A stretch of 64,000 nt of DNA from Lustribacter sp965277075 (GTDB lineage Bacteria > Vulcanimicrobiota > Vulcanimicrobiia > Vulcanimicrobiales > Vulcanimicrobiaceae), in contig OZ255707.1 in NCBI GenBank assembly GCA_965277075.1, positions 186,001 through 250,000 of the forward strand, written 5' to 3'. A program made the translations under genes and the position numbers. Below are positions 1 to 8,446 of the stretch, piece after piece; positions within the stretch are counted from its first letter, which is position 1, and each line of letters opens with the position of its first letter. The notes under the pieces are model-generated. The model was given only the letters and a program-made list of their open reading frames with translations. It did no database searches and was not told the origin of the DNA.

Positions 1-2
1 CG

Positions 3-329
3 GTGCTCGAGGTCCTCTACCTTCATCTTCAACGAAGGCTACGGGGCGACGGCCGGCGACGATGTAATGCGCCCATCGTTGTGTGAGGATGCGTTGCGAC
101 TCGGACGCGTGCTGGCCGCGCTCGCACCGGGCGAGGCCGAAGTGCATGCGCGGAACCGGCGCTGCGCGCGTATCACCTGTTGCCGAGCGTCCGCGCCGAT
201 CTTCTCGTGAAACTCGATCGGTTGAGCGAAGCGCGCGCAGAATTCGAGCGGGCCGCTGCACTTGCGCAAAACACCCGCGATCGTACCCTGTTGCTCGGCC
301 GCGCTGCACGCTGCGCATCGCAAAAATAA
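3..329 (+). pseudogene. Remnant of a DUF6596-type ECF sigma factor
   Basis: Two separated pieces read as the conserved C-terminal half of SigJ-like ECF sigma factors. Frame 3 gives VLEVLYL, then one extra base shifts to FIFNEGYGATAGDDVMRPSL followed by CEDALRLGRVLAALAPGEAEVHA. From 153 to the TAA at 327-329 a third frame gives EPALRAYHLLPSVRADLL and a helical-repeat tail. Intact relatives have roughly a hundred residues between these blocks, so an internal deletion plus a frameshift near position 21 is inferred. The 5' part lies outside the window. Family assignment rests on the FNEGY and AYHLLPSVRADLL signatures. Confidence 0.6.
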
Positions 330-344
330 CGCCAGCACCCAAAG

Positions 345-472
345 CCCCTTCGACAAACTCACCCTTCGACAAGCTCAGGGTGACAAGTGATCTGCCTTCA
401 TGAACCGTCGCGACGCGCGTCGAAGGGCATGTCACCCTGAGCTTGTCGCAATGTGACCCTGAGCTTGTTGAA
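345..472. repeat. Cluster of four short dispersed repeats (two direct, two inverted)
   Basis: The unit TTCGACAAGCTCAGGGTG occurs in degenerate form at 345-361 and complete at 362-385. Its reverse complement appears at 430-448 and again, with changes, at 452-472. The opposed copies could fold into a long hairpin. The same unit recurs at 15358-15430. Such units are small intergenic palindromic elements of the REP/MITE kind; mobility is not shown here. The right edge at 472 coincides with the point where the DUF427-like reading frame stops resembling its family. Confidence 0.8.
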
Positions 473-816
473 ATGACATCGATGCGGGAAGTCGGCGGCT
501 GCGCATAGGTCTTCGCGGCGTTTGAGAAGATGCGATTCTCCGCGAGCACATTGTCGTAATGCGCTTCACCCTTGATCGGATCCAGCCCGACATGGTCGAT
601 CGGCTCGAGCGAATCCATCTTCACGTCGCCGATCGCCACGTACCACACGATGAACTCGCCGGTTTCGTGCAGCATTAGCGCACCGCGCGTATCAACGATG
701 ATCGTGCCCCCGAGCTCACTTAGCGTATCCTCCGAGCAGACCAATTGGGCGAGGTTGGTCAGTCTTGGGTACGGTTCAGCGACTGCCGGGAGATTTGCGA
801 TAGATGTTGGGTTCAT
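470..816 (-). pseudogene. Truncated DUF427-like protein
   Basis: From ATG 816 the minus strand reads MNPTSIANLPAVAEPYPRL, then a block resembling DUF427 (NTP_transf_9): TIIVDTRGALMLHETGEF, VKMDSLEPIDHVGLDPIKGE, ENRIFSNAAKTYAQPP. At about 472 the frame runs into the short repeat and stays open, without family resemblance, past the window edge. I therefore call it truncated by the repeat cluster. The first ten residues overlap the opposite-strand dehydrogenase fragment, so the true start may be lost as well. DUF427 function is unknown; the family match is from motif memory. Confidence 0.4.
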
Positions 817-927
817 TGGGATTGAGAGCATGGGTGCCGCAATGGTGCCTCATTTGGTAAAGGCCGGGCATCGGGTGAGTGTATGGAACCGCAATCCGGC
901 GCCGGCGAAGGTGCTTACGGACATCCG
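800..927 (+). pseudogene. N-terminal fragment of a 3-hydroxyisobutyrate dehydrogenase-like protein
   Basis: The frame at 800 reads IDVGFIGIESMGAAMVPHL then VKAGHRVSVWNRNPAPAKVL, the Rossmann N-terminus of the 6-phosphogluconate/3-hydroxyisobutyrate dehydrogenase family. The start codon is ATA instead of ATG and the GxGxxG loop is GIESMG, with Glu at the second glycine. The similarity ends near 927, and the rest of the 290-residue family length is missing. The next 100 bases before the SDR gene code for nothing I recognise. A dead 5' fragment left by recombination is the simplest reading. Confidence 0.55.
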
Positions 928-1023
928 CGGTCGCCCGGCGCACATCTTTGCACATCCGCTCGTCCACACGTCGTTACACGCGGGCGGTGCGTACGACGCG
1001 AGCCTGCTGATTCCGATCATTCC

Positions 1024-1845
1024 ATGAACGCGTTGGAGCGAGAACGTGCGGGCATGTTTGATCTGGGCGGCCGCGTCGTCGTTATTACGGGAGCCGGTTT
1101 CGGCCTCGGTCGCGAATTTGCGCTTGGCGTTGCCTCGTTCGGCGCGACCGTCGTGTGCGCCGATGTCGATCCTGCGCGCGCCGCGGCCGTCGTGCAAGAA
1201 ATCGAGAGCGGCGGCGGTCGCGGGCTCGCGCTCGAAATCGACGTCGCAAGTGAAGCATCGGTCGAGCAGGCGTTCGCGTCGCTCGTCCGTTCGCATCCGC
1301 GTATCGACGCGCTGTTCAACAACGCGGGTATCGCGACGGTTCCCGCGCGCGTTCACGAACTCGCCGTTGCCGATTGGGATCGTCTCTTCACCATCAATTT
1401 GCGCGGCGCGTTTTTATGCACGCGCGCCGTGCTTCCAAAAATGATGACCGCGTCGAAGGGATCGATCGTCAATATCGCATCAATTCACGGACTGATCGGA
1501 TACTATCCCGGCTTTCCCGCCGCCGCAGCAAACTATAACGCGTCGAAATCCGGTCTGATCGGCTTCACGCGACAAATTGCCGTGGAGTATGCAGCCGACG
1601 GCATTCGAGCCAATGCGATCGCGCCGGGTTATCACGGCGGAACGGACCTCGGGCGCGAACGCCGCTCGACGATGACACCGGACGATATTGCGCGCTTCGA
1701 GGGCGCGATACGCGCCGGTATTCCGATGGGACGGCGCGGCGTTCCGGCGGAGTTGCGCGGGTTGGCGATCTATCTCGCGAGCGACGCTTCCAGCTATGTG
1801 ACGGGCCAGGTTTTCGCACACGACGGCGGCTGGACCGCGCAGTAA
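1024..1845 (+). CDS. Short-chain dehydrogenase/reductase (SDR, classical)
   Basis: A 273-residue NAD(P)-dependent oxidoreductase of the classical SDR family. The cofactor motif TGAGFGLG is at residues 22-29. Asp47 at the end of the second strand (CADVD) favours NAD(H). NNAG is at 99-102. The catalytic set is Ser154, Tyr172 and Lys176 in YNASK. The C-terminus ends DGGWTAQ, as in glucose-dehydrogenase/FabG-like enzymes. ATG 1024 is chosen because it gives the normal N-terminus; upstream codons belong to decayed sequence. A GT2 gene follows 12 bases later, so the two may be co-transcribed. The alcohol or ketone substrate cannot be read from sequence. Confidence 0.9.
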   Translation: MNALERERAGMFDLGGRVVVITGAGFGLGREFALGVASFGATVVCADVDPARAAAVVQEIESGGGRGLALEIDVASEASVEQAFASLVRSHPRIDALFNNAGIATVPARVHELAVADWDRLFTINLRGAFLCTRAVLPKMMTASKGSIVNIASIHGLIGYYPGFPAAAANYNASKSGLIGFTRQIAVEYAADGIRANAIAPGYHGGTDLGRERRSTMTPDDIARFEGAIRAGIPMGRRGVPAELRGLAIYLASDASSYVTGQVFAHDGGWTAQ

Positions 1846-1857
1846 CCAACTGCGTTT

Positions 1858-2895
1858 TTGCAGCGGGGCACGACGCGGATACGCGACGAAGACGTCCGCG
1901 TTATCGATTCTTTCGTTGATCTTGATGTGTCACATAACATCGACGTGTCTCTCGTGATCTGCACGCGTAACCGAGCGAACCGGTTGGGCGGGCTCTTGCG
2001 CGCCCTCGCCGACATACGGACGGGCTACGCATGGGAAGTGTTGCTCGTCGATAACGCGTCGACGGATGGGACGGCGGACGTCCTTGCGCGAGCCGACGAT
2101 TGTGGCGGACGGCTGCGCTATCTGCACTGCGATCGGATCGGCTCGGGCGCGGCGCGCGACCATGGCTGGCGCGCGGCGCGCGGTCGCATCATTGCCTCGA
2201 CGGACGATGACTGTTATCCGGCACCCGACTACATCGATGCAATCGCCGACGTTTTCGCACGCAGTCCGGATATCGGGTGCGTCGGCGGTCGCATCTTGCT
2301 TTACGATCCGCTTGACGCCCGCACGACCATCGATGAGCGGACGCGGACGGTTGCGTATCCGCCGTGCAGCTTTATCGATGCCGGCGAATTACAAGGCGCG
2401 AATCTTGCGATTCTCCGGACCACGCTCGAAGCGATCGGCGGCTACGATGCCGACCTCGGCGCGGGGACGCCGTTTCCGTGCGAGGACATCGACGTCGTCG
2501 CTGCAACGCTCTGGAGTGGAAAGTTCGCGCTGTACGATCCGGTGCCCACGGTAGAACATCATCATCGGCGGCGCGAAGCGGATGTTCCCGCGCTCGAAAA
2601 GTCATACGACGCCGGTCGCGGTGCGTACTATGCAAAGTATCTCCTGCGAGCGGATACGCGAATGGTGTACTTGCGCGCGTTGGCGAGGCTCGCGTTCCGG
2701 CACCAAACGCGTCACGATTTCGAACGGCTGAGCCGTGAGCTGCGCTCGGGCCTTTCGTACCTTGTACTGCGCCGCGCCTACGTGTTTACCGCCATTGCCG
2801 TTCCGGTCGGGTTGCTGTGGTACGGATTTGTAGCGTTGGTCGTCGCGCTACGTGCCGTTGGGCGGCGTGGCTTTCGGCGTTTCGCGTCGAGCTGA
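1858..2895 (+). CDS. Family 2 glycosyltransferase with C-terminal membrane segment
   Basis: A 345-residue inverting GT2 enzyme that transfers a sugar from an activated donor. The GT-A core starts at VSLVICTRNRANRL (about residues 30-43), then DNASTDGTADVL. The metal-binding DxD-type site is STDDDCYPAPDY. A second acidic motif, PCEDIDVVAATLWSG, lies before the acceptor region. One hydrophobic segment near residues 305-330 (FTAIAVPVGLLWYGFVALVV) probably anchors it to the inner membrane. The start is uncertain: TTG 1858 is the longest, GTG 1927 lies closer to the core, and neither has a clear ribosome site. It converges on a second GT2 gene on the other strand. Confidence 0.85.
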   Translation: MQRGTTRIRDEDVRVIDSFVDLDVSHNIDVSLVICTRNRANRLGGLLRALADIRTGYAWEVLLVDNASTDGTADVLARADDCGGRLRYLHCDRIGSGAARDHGWRAARGRIIASTDDDCYPAPDYIDAIADVFARSPDIGCVGGRILLYDPLDARTTIDERTRTVAYPPCSFIDAGELQGANLAILRTTLEAIGGYDADLGAGTPFPCEDIDVVAATLWSGKFALYDPVPTVEHHHRRREADVPALEKSYDAGRGAYYAKYLLRADTRMVYLRALARLAFRHQTRHDFERLSRELRSGLSYLVLRRAYVFTAIAVPVGLLWYGFVALVVALRAVGRRGFRRFASS

Positions 2896-2940
2896 GTTCA
2901 GCCGAAGCGTTGATCGGAGGCACTCGCGATCTGCGAGCGA

Positions 2941-3945
2941 TCAGGCCGATGCGACCGTTGTGTACGCGATGTTGACGCACCGTTCCATCAAGACGACGGC
3001 GCGTTGTGCCGCCCAGGCGCGGCGTGTCGTGACGGGGCGCGATTGAATGAGTCGCAGGCCGCGGCAGCGATGATGCCGGCCGAACTTGATGAGCCCGCGA
3101 TTCTCCGGATGGTTTGCGTCGAGCCCCCACTTCGCGTTGAAGTGCGCGATCGTCGAGCGATTCCAGCGCTCGCTCCAACGCAACATGAAGTAGCGCACAT
3201 CGGAGGGATGCAGCCGCATCGCCGGCACGTACGTCACGACGCTGTTCGGTTCGAAAAAGACGCGATGACCGAGTTCGCGCGCCTTCAGGCAGAAATCCAC
3301 GTGCTCGTGTGCGCTGAGCAAGCCTTCGTCGAGTGGTCCCGTACCGTCGAAAACACTCTTGCGAACGAGCATCGTGTGGAACTCGACGAGGTCGGTCTCG
3401 GTGCGCTCGAGCGACGGCACGGATACAACGGGCATGCCGGCGTAGCGGTGCTTTTCGACATAGACGCGTGCCCGGCCGTCGGCTTCGATGCGCGACTCGC
3501 CGCCCGCCATATGGACGAGCAGCTTTCCGCCGACGTCGATGCGATAGATCGGGCCGACGATGGGCGCGCCGGTTTCATCCATACAAGCGAGCAACCGCTC
3601 GAGCCACTGCGGCGAGAACAGAACGTCGTTGTCGACGAAGGCGACAAGCGGTGTCTTGACTTGTTGAAGACCGATGTTGCGCGCTGCATTCGGACTGAGA
3701 TAGCGGTTCGTGCGGACGTATTCGAAGCTTCGTCTTGCCGCTTGCTGTTCCAGGAAGCGACGGACCGGCTCAGGAGAGCCGCCGTCCACGTAGACAAGGT
3801 GTCCGATCCCCGGCGTGTGCTCGTAGAGACTCGCCAGTGACTCGCGCGTGAAGCTGAAACGCTCGCGCGGCGCGACGACGATGGTGACATCCGATGGACG
3901 CATGAACAAATGGTTCAGGATGCGTTCATTTGGTTCCCGTGGCAC
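2941..3945 (-). CDS. Family 2 glycosyltransferase
   Basis: A 334-residue GT2 enzyme. The core begins at VTIVVAPRERFSFTRESLASL. NRYLSPNAARNIGL is the nucleotide-binding helix and VAFVDNDVLFSPQWLERL holds the DxD-like metal site. LLSAHEHVDFCLKARELG is the downstream acidic motif typical of the family. ATG 3945 or the internal ATG at 3903 (MRPSDVTIVV) may be used. The 5' end is divergent from the ABC-F gene, and the long frame of the latter would overlap it, which argues for the shorter ABC-F start. There is no membrane segment, unlike its neighbour. Donor and acceptor are unknown. Confidence 0.85.
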   Translation of the reverse strand: MPREPNERILNHLFMRPSDVTIVVAPRERFSFTRESLASLYEHTPGIGHLVYVDGGSPEPVRRFLEQQAARRSFEYVRTNRYLSPNAARNIGLQQVKTPLVAFVDNDVLFSPQWLERLLACMDETGAPIVGPIYRIDVGGKLLVHMAGGESRIEADGRARVYVEKHRYAGMPVVSVPSLERTETDLVEFHTMLVRKSVFDGTGPLDEGLLSAHEHVDFCLKARELGHRVFFEPNSVVTYVPAMRLHPSDVRYFMLRWSERWNRSTIAHFNAKWGLDANHPENRGLIKFGRHHRCRGLRLIQSRPVTTRRAWAAQRAVVLMERCVNIAYTTVASA

Positions 3946-4011
3946 CGATACTCGTGTGACTCAATTGTCCCGCCGGGAGCCGCGGTCCGTTTTCCGGAAG
4001 GTATTGGCGCT

Positions 4012-5811
4012 GTGGGCGAACGTTTGCGCTTTACCGATCTCGAACGTCATTACGGCGCGCGCGAAGTTTTTGCCGGGTTGAGCGGCGTCGTTCGCGACGG
4101 CGAAAAGATCGGGTTGGTCGGGCCGAACGGTGCCGGCAAATCATCCCTCGTGCGACTTCTCGTCGGGCGCGATGAAGGCGATGGTGGACGAATCGTTCGG
4201 GCACGCGACACGCGCATCGGTTACTTGGCACAGGACGCCTCGGAGGCCGAGGACATGACCCTGCGTACGGCGTTCGACGATGCGCTCCAGCGCGGTTACG
4301 CGCACGAGTGGGAGATGCGCGCGACGTTGAATCGGTTTGCATTCGCGGAGTCGGATCTTGATCGACCGCTGCGCGAGTTCTCCGGCGGGCAGCGGACGCG
4401 CGCGCTACTGGCGCGCACGTTGCTCGAAGCGCCCGATATCTTGGTGCTTGACGAACCCACGAACCATCTCGATCTCGATACGACACGCTGGCTCGAGACG
4501 TTCGTCGCGCGTGACGAGCGCGCGTATCTGATCGTTTCACACGACCGGTATTTTCTCGAGACGGTCGCGACGACGATCTGGGAGCTCGCCGACGGCGAAC
4601 TTTCGGTCTACGACGTGAAGCCGGGGAGGGCGTACACGTCGTTCTTGGCGCAGCGCGAAGCGCGGCGCGATGCGCAACGCCGTGCGTTCGACGCAGCGCA
4701 ATCAGAACGCGCGAAAGCGCGAGCGGCGATCGCCGAATTGCGCACGCACGGTTCGCATAACTACAGTCACGTTCGCAGTCGCGAGAAGATGTTGGATCGC
4801 GTGGATTCAGTCGCCGCGCCGAAGACCGAGCGCCGCGCCATCGGGGTGGCGCTCGGGGCGGCGCGGCGCGCAACGAACGGAATCGCGGTCGAGGCGGTCG
4901 ACATTGCCAAGGCCTACGCGGAGCAGCTTTTCCGCGGCGTCAACGCGACGTTCGTTCGCGGTGAACGCGTGGCGATCGTCGGGCCGAACGGCGCGGGAAA
5001 AACGACCTTGTTACGGATTTTCGACGGGTCGCTCGCACCGGATCGCGGGAACGTTCGCTACGGCACCGGCTTGACGACGGCGAGCTACACGCAGAGCAGC
5101 GTTGACGATTTGCCGGCCGGTGCGACGGCGGCCGAAGCCGTGATGCAGATGGGTGTGACGGATGAGGAGGCGCGCGGGTTGCTCGGGCGCTTGAACCTCG
5201 GCGGCGATGCAGGCGACAAACCGGTCGAAGCGTTCTCGGGTGGCGAGCGGCGGCGGATCATGCTCGCGCGGCTGATGGCGCAGCGCGCGGATTGCCTCTT
5301 TCTGGACGAGCCGACGAACGATCTGGACATTCCGAGTCGCGAAGCCCTCGAAGACGTGCTCGCCTCATACGGCGGCGCGCTCTTCGTCGTTTCGCACGAC
5401 CGCTATCTCCTGGCGAGATTGGCGCAGCGCGTCATCGATGTTCGCGATGGAAGGGTCACGATCGTCGACGGCGATTACGCGACATACGAACGGCGAGCGC
5501 ACGCGAAGCCGGGCTCACCGGAAGCGGTGACCGCCGTGCGTGAACCGGCGCAGCGCGAACCCACGGATTCACACGAGACGAAGCTCGAGGCGGGGCGGCG
5601 CAAGCGTGCGCTCGCGGAGGCGGAAAAACGCGTCGCGGATCTCGACGCCGAGCGCGCTGCGCTCGAAAAGCGCTTCACGTTTGCCGGGTTGTACGACGAT
5701 CCGGCGGCGGTCGTCGACCTACAGCGTGAACTCGAGCGCGTGCGAGCGGCGGCCGATGAAGCGATGACAGCATGGGAAGCTGCATCCCAGGCGATCGAAG
5801 CGACGGGATAG
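4012..5811 (+). CDS. ABC-F family ATPase (ribosome-associated type)
   Basis: A 599-residue protein with two ABC ATPase domains and no membrane part, the layout of ABC-F translation factors (EttA, Uup, YheS). Domain 1 has Walker A GPNGAGKS at residues 37-44, signature FSGGQ and Walker B LVLDEPTNHLDL. Domain 2 has GPNGAGKTT, FSGGERRRIM and FLDEPTNDLDI. An Arg/Ala-rich linker joins them, and a charged C-terminal coiled coil (about residues 500-595) resembles Uup/YheS tails. GTG 4012 is preferred: it follows a GGAAGGT ribosome site and avoids the upstream divergent gene; the longer frame from 3910 adds 34 unrelated residues. A role at the ribosomal E site is inferred from the family. Confidence 0.9.
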   Translation: MGERLRFTDLERHYGAREVFAGLSGVVRDGEKIGLVGPNGAGKSSLVRLLVGRDEGDGGRIVRARDTRIGYLAQDASEAEDMTLRTAFDDALQRGYAHEWEMRATLNRFAFAESDLDRPLREFSGGQRTRALLARTLLEAPDILVLDEPTNHLDLDTTRWLETFVARDERAYLIVSHDRYFLETVATTIWELADGELSVYDVKPGRAYTSFLAQREARRDAQRRAFDAAQSERAKARAAIAELRTHGSHNYSHVRSREKMLDRVDSVAAPKTERRAIGVALGAARRATNGIAVEAVDIAKAYAEQLFRGVNATFVRGERVAIVGPNGAGKTTLLRIFDGSLAPDRGNVRYGTGLTTASYTQSSVDDLPAGATAAEAVMQMGVTDEEARGLLGRLNLGGDAGDKPVEAFSGGERRRIMLARLMAQRADCLFLDEPTNDLDIPSREALEDVLASYGGALFVVSHDRYLLARLAQRVIDVRDGRVTIVDGDYATYERRAHAKPGSPEAVTAVREPAQREPTDSHETKLEAGRRKRALAEAEKRVADLDAERAALEKRFTFAGLYDDPAAVVDLQRELERVRAAADEAMTAWEAASQAIEATG

Positions 5812-5821
5812 CAAAAGGGTC

Positions 5822-5847
5822 AGGCCGGCTATCGTGTCGGCCGGCTT
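5822..5847. terminator. Hairpin between convergent genes, possible bidirectional terminator
   Basis: An eight-base-pair stem (AGGCCGGC pairing with GCCGGCTT, one G-T pair) with a ten-base loop lies directly after the ABC-F stop and overlaps the end of the convergent cupin gene. On the minus-strand side a CCTTTTGC stretch follows; there is no clear U tract on the plus side. Position and stem strength support a terminator, without direct evidence. Confidence 0.5.
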
Positions 5848-6307
5848 ACGCCGTGAAAAATTTGCCGGGGATCGGGATCATCTCAACCGTTTTGTTTTCG
5901 ACCGAGCCGCCGGCGAAAGGACGGCCGTCGGGGAACGCGCGGCCATCGGCGGGCCACTTCTCGGCCGCACCTGCGCGCAGCATCACAAGATTGTTCGGAG
6001 CGCTGCTCACGAACCAGTACGACGTGCCGCGCGGAAGCATCACGCCTTCGTATTTCGTGAGAATGCGAATCTCGTCTTCAACGCCGATGTGAAACGTCGC
6101 CTCACCCTCGAGCACGATGAACGAATGGTCTTCGTACGGATGCATGTGAAGCGCGTTCTCGCCACCGGATGCGTAGACTTTTACAATCAATTTCAGCAGA
6201 TCGGTGCTCGCAATTTTATTATCGAAGCGGCCTTGCGCGAGCAGCGGTGAGTCGAGATTGCAAAAGTGGGCGGTCGTTGCGGCTTTTACGTCGGGCTGGG
6301 CAGACAT
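5846..6307 (-). CDS. Cupin domain protein
   Basis: A 153-residue single-domain cupin. The first cupin motif is visible as GENALHMHPYEDHSFIVLEG, with the HxH pair and a Glu ligand. The second is PRGTSYWFVSSAPNNLVML, where the usual His is absent, so metal binding may be incomplete. The start lies two bases after the amidohydrolase stop, giving the order binding protein, amidohydrolase, cupin in one minus-strand operon. That context suggests a small-molecule catabolic helper or enzyme; the substrate is not evident. Confidence 0.85.
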   Translation of the reverse strand: MSAQPDVKAATTAHFCNLDSPLLAQGRFDNKIASTDLLKLIVKVYASGGENALHMHPYEDHSFIVLEGEATFHIGVEDEIRILTKYEGVMLPRGTSYWFVSSAPNNLVMLRAGAAEKWPADGRAFPDGRPFAGGSVENKTVEMIPIPGKFFTA

Positions 6308-6309
6308 GG

Positions 6310-7428
6310 TCAGTGCTCCTCAAGTCGAGAGGCCAAGCCGTAAAGACGGATGGCATTGTCGCGAACGAGTTTGTTTTGAATGTCTTTCGGCAGATTGCCG
6401 ATATGGTGCACGATATTCTCTTTAGAAAACGGAAACGTGGTGTTGGGATGCGGGTAGTCGTTCGACCACATCAAATTCTCTTGACCCCACCACGTGAATT
6501 GGCGTGTCCCTGAGAAATCTTCAAGCCACGTGCAATACACGTGCTCGGTGAAAATTTCGCTCGGCTTGCGTTCGATACCCATTGGCTGTGTTTTGCGGAA
6601 GCGTTCGAAATAATAGTCCCACTGCTGGAGGACGAACGGGAGCCATCCGCATTCGCTTTCCGCAAGCACGACGCGCAATTTTGGATGGCGATCGAATACA
6701 CCGGAAAAAACTAAATCGAACAGCGCGTTGATCGTGTCGTTTTGCTTTTTATTAACGGCGCCGCGAATGCGCTCGAAGCCAATCGACTTCCGTTGCGTTC
6801 GCGCATAAGAATGACCGGTGAGAATATGCATGTGCACAGGTGCGCCGGCTTCTGCAGCGGCCGCCCACAACGGTTCATAGTGGTCGGACGTGAAGGGGAG
6901 TTCGGGATCCGGTACCTGCCACACCATCACTCCGGTAAGCCCCATATCGAGCCCACGATGCATCTCAGCAACGGCACGTTGCATATCATACGCCGCAACA
7001 CAGGGAACGCCGAAAAACTTCTTCGGCGCGGTTTTACAAAAATTGGCGAGCCAGTCGTTGTAGACGGTAAACGCCGCCGCCTGCGTCGCGCCATCGTCTA
7101 AACCGAAAATGCCCATGCCGTCATTTGGGAACAAAATCTCCGCTTGAACGCCGTCGCGCTCCTGATCGGCGAGCCGCGCTTGCGAGTCGCCGGCACCGAC
7201 CGGGAGCGAGCTCGGCTTGAATCCCACGCGGCCTATCATTTCTTGCACCGTTTCGCGATGCGGTGACGGCAACTGCTCCCATACCCAGCTGGGCTCCATC
7301 ACGTGCGAGTCGCTGGAAATGAGAAGCGGTAACGCATCGAACGCCGCCTGATCGGCCGCCGGAAACGCGCTTGCGGTTGCGAGCGTACGAGTCCCGCCGA
7401 TGTCAACTTCGGGATGCATCATGTTCAT
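6310..7428 (-). CDS. Amidohydrolase family 2 (ACMSD/LigW-like) metal-dependent hydrolase or decarboxylase
   Basis: A 372-residue TIM-barrel protein of the amidohydrolase-2 superfamily, which includes nonoxidative decarboxylases and hydrolases. Visible motifs are ISSDSHVMEP (start of the barrel, the family's divergent metal site), VHMHILTGHSY with the strand-5 His, FDRHPKLRVVLAESECGW with the strand-6 His, and SNDYPHPNTTFP with the catalytic Asp before a PHP motif. It lies 46 bases after a solute-binding-protein gene and directly before the cupin, so a compound captured in the periplasm may be its substrate; that is inference. ATG 7428 is followed by a hydrophilic leader of about 30 residues. 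Confidence 0.85.
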   Translation of the reverse strand: MNMMHPEVDIGGTRTLATASAFPAADQAAFDALPLLISSDSHVMEPSWVWEQLPSPHRETVQEMIGRVGFKPSSLPVGAGDSQARLADQERDGVQAEILFPNDGMGIFGLDDGATQAAAFTVYNDWLANFCKTAPKKFFGVPCVAAYDMQRAVAEMHRGLDMGLTGVMVWQVPDPELPFTSDHYEPLWAAAAEAGAPVHMHILTGHSYARTQRKSIGFERIRGAVNKKQNDTINALFDLVFSGVFDRHPKLRVVLAESECGWLPFVLQQWDYYFERFRKTQPMGIERKPSEIFTEHVYCTWLEDFSGTRQFTWWGQENLMWSNDYPHPNTTFPFSKENIVHHIGNLPKDIQNKLVRDNAIRLYGLASRLEEH

Positions 7429-7474
7429 GAATGTATTCCAATCGTTACGATCTGTGGCTGATCACATTCGAGCG

Positions 7475-8422
7475 TCATTTCGCGAGGATTGTATTCGCCT
7501 GGAGCGGCTTATCGATCGCGCCGAATTTATACATCATGGTTAGAACCGGTTGGAGCTGTGCCGGATCGAGCGAGGTGGCGAAGATCGCACGGTTCATATG
7601 CCCCAGAACAGCGACGTCGAACTTTCCATATTTCGCGAGAATCGCGGCTGTCTCCGAATGGTGACTGTTCGACCAACGTGCCGAATCGTAGATCGTGCGC
7701 GTGAAGCGCTGCACCAAATCGGTGTTCTGACGATAAAAATCCGCGGTGCTAAACCAAGGACTGAGCATAAAAATAGGCGCGATCTCGGAATAGACGGGCG
7801 CTAGCACGCGGACCGTCGTCCCGTTTGCAGCCGAGAGCCACGGCTCGGCAAGCATGCCAGCGTCGATCGTTCCGCGCTCGAGCGCGGCCGGCACTTCCGC
7901 GAATGGAATTTCAACAAACCGTGTTTTCGACGGATCGGCGCCGTTGCGCTGCATCCACGCCGTTGGCGCGATCTGGGTGATGTCCTTGAGCGCCGTCGCC
8001 GAACACGTTTTGCCTTCGAGGTCCCGCGCAGCGCGGATCGGCGATTTTTTCGCGACGACGAGCACCGTCGCAGGTGCAGTACTCGTGTAGAACCCGCCGC
8101 CGCCGACGACCACAAACGGAGCGCCGTGCACGATTGCATTGACAAGCTGCGCGGTATTGCTCATGCCCATGTCGACCGCTCCGCTCGCAACGGCCGTCGA
8201 GATCGCGCCCCCCGTCGTCATCCCGACAATTTCCACATCGAGAGCGGCTCTGGAAAAAAAACCGGCATCTTGCGCGTAATACGCCTCTGCAAATTGGTCG
8301 GCACTGGTGACCGCGATACGAATCTTTGTCGGCGGCACAGATTGCGAGCCGGCCGGGGACGGCATCAGAGGAGCAGCAGCGACGGCGAGCAACGAGCTCA
8401 GGAGCAGGCGGCGGTTGGGCAT
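7475..8422 (-). CDS. Periplasmic substrate-binding protein, SsuA/TauA/NMT1-like
   Basis: A 315-residue exported binding protein of the nitrate/sulfonate/taurine type. ATG 8422 gives MPNRRLLLSSLLAVAAAP, a twin-arginine-like signal peptide with cleavage near AGS; a frame from 8446 adds eight residues. The mature part has the usual pattern: KIRIAVTSADQFAEAYYAQDAGFF, GGAISTAVASGAVDMGMSN and ERGTIDAGMLAEPWL. No permease or ATPase gene is adjacent; instead it heads an operon with an amidohydrolase and a cupin. It is related to the binding proteins at 14319 and 52435, sharing a WxxxNGxDxSxxxxVExP block. Confidence 0.85.
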   Translation of the reverse strand: MPNRRLLLSSLLAVAAAPLMPSPAGSQSVPPTKIRIAVTSADQFAEAYYAQDAGFFSRAALDVEIVGMTTGGAISTAVASGAVDMGMSNTAQLVNAIVHGAPFVVVGGGGFYTSTAPATVLVVAKKSPIRAARDLEGKTCSATALKDITQIAPTAWMQRNGADPSKTRFVEIPFAEVPAALERGTIDAGMLAEPWLSAANGTTVRVLAPVYSEIAPIFMLSPWFSTADFYRQNTDLVQRFTRTIYDSARWSNSHHSETAAILAKYGKFDVAVLGHMNRAIFATSLDPAQLQPVLTMMYKFGAIDKPLQANTILAK

Positions 8423-8446
8423 AACGGACCTCGCGGTCGGCGTCAT

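Noticed and set aside
3004..3840. A 278-codon plus-strand frame opposite the second glycosyltransferase
   Set aside because: The minus strand holds the GT2 motifs; the plus frame is a mirror of them.
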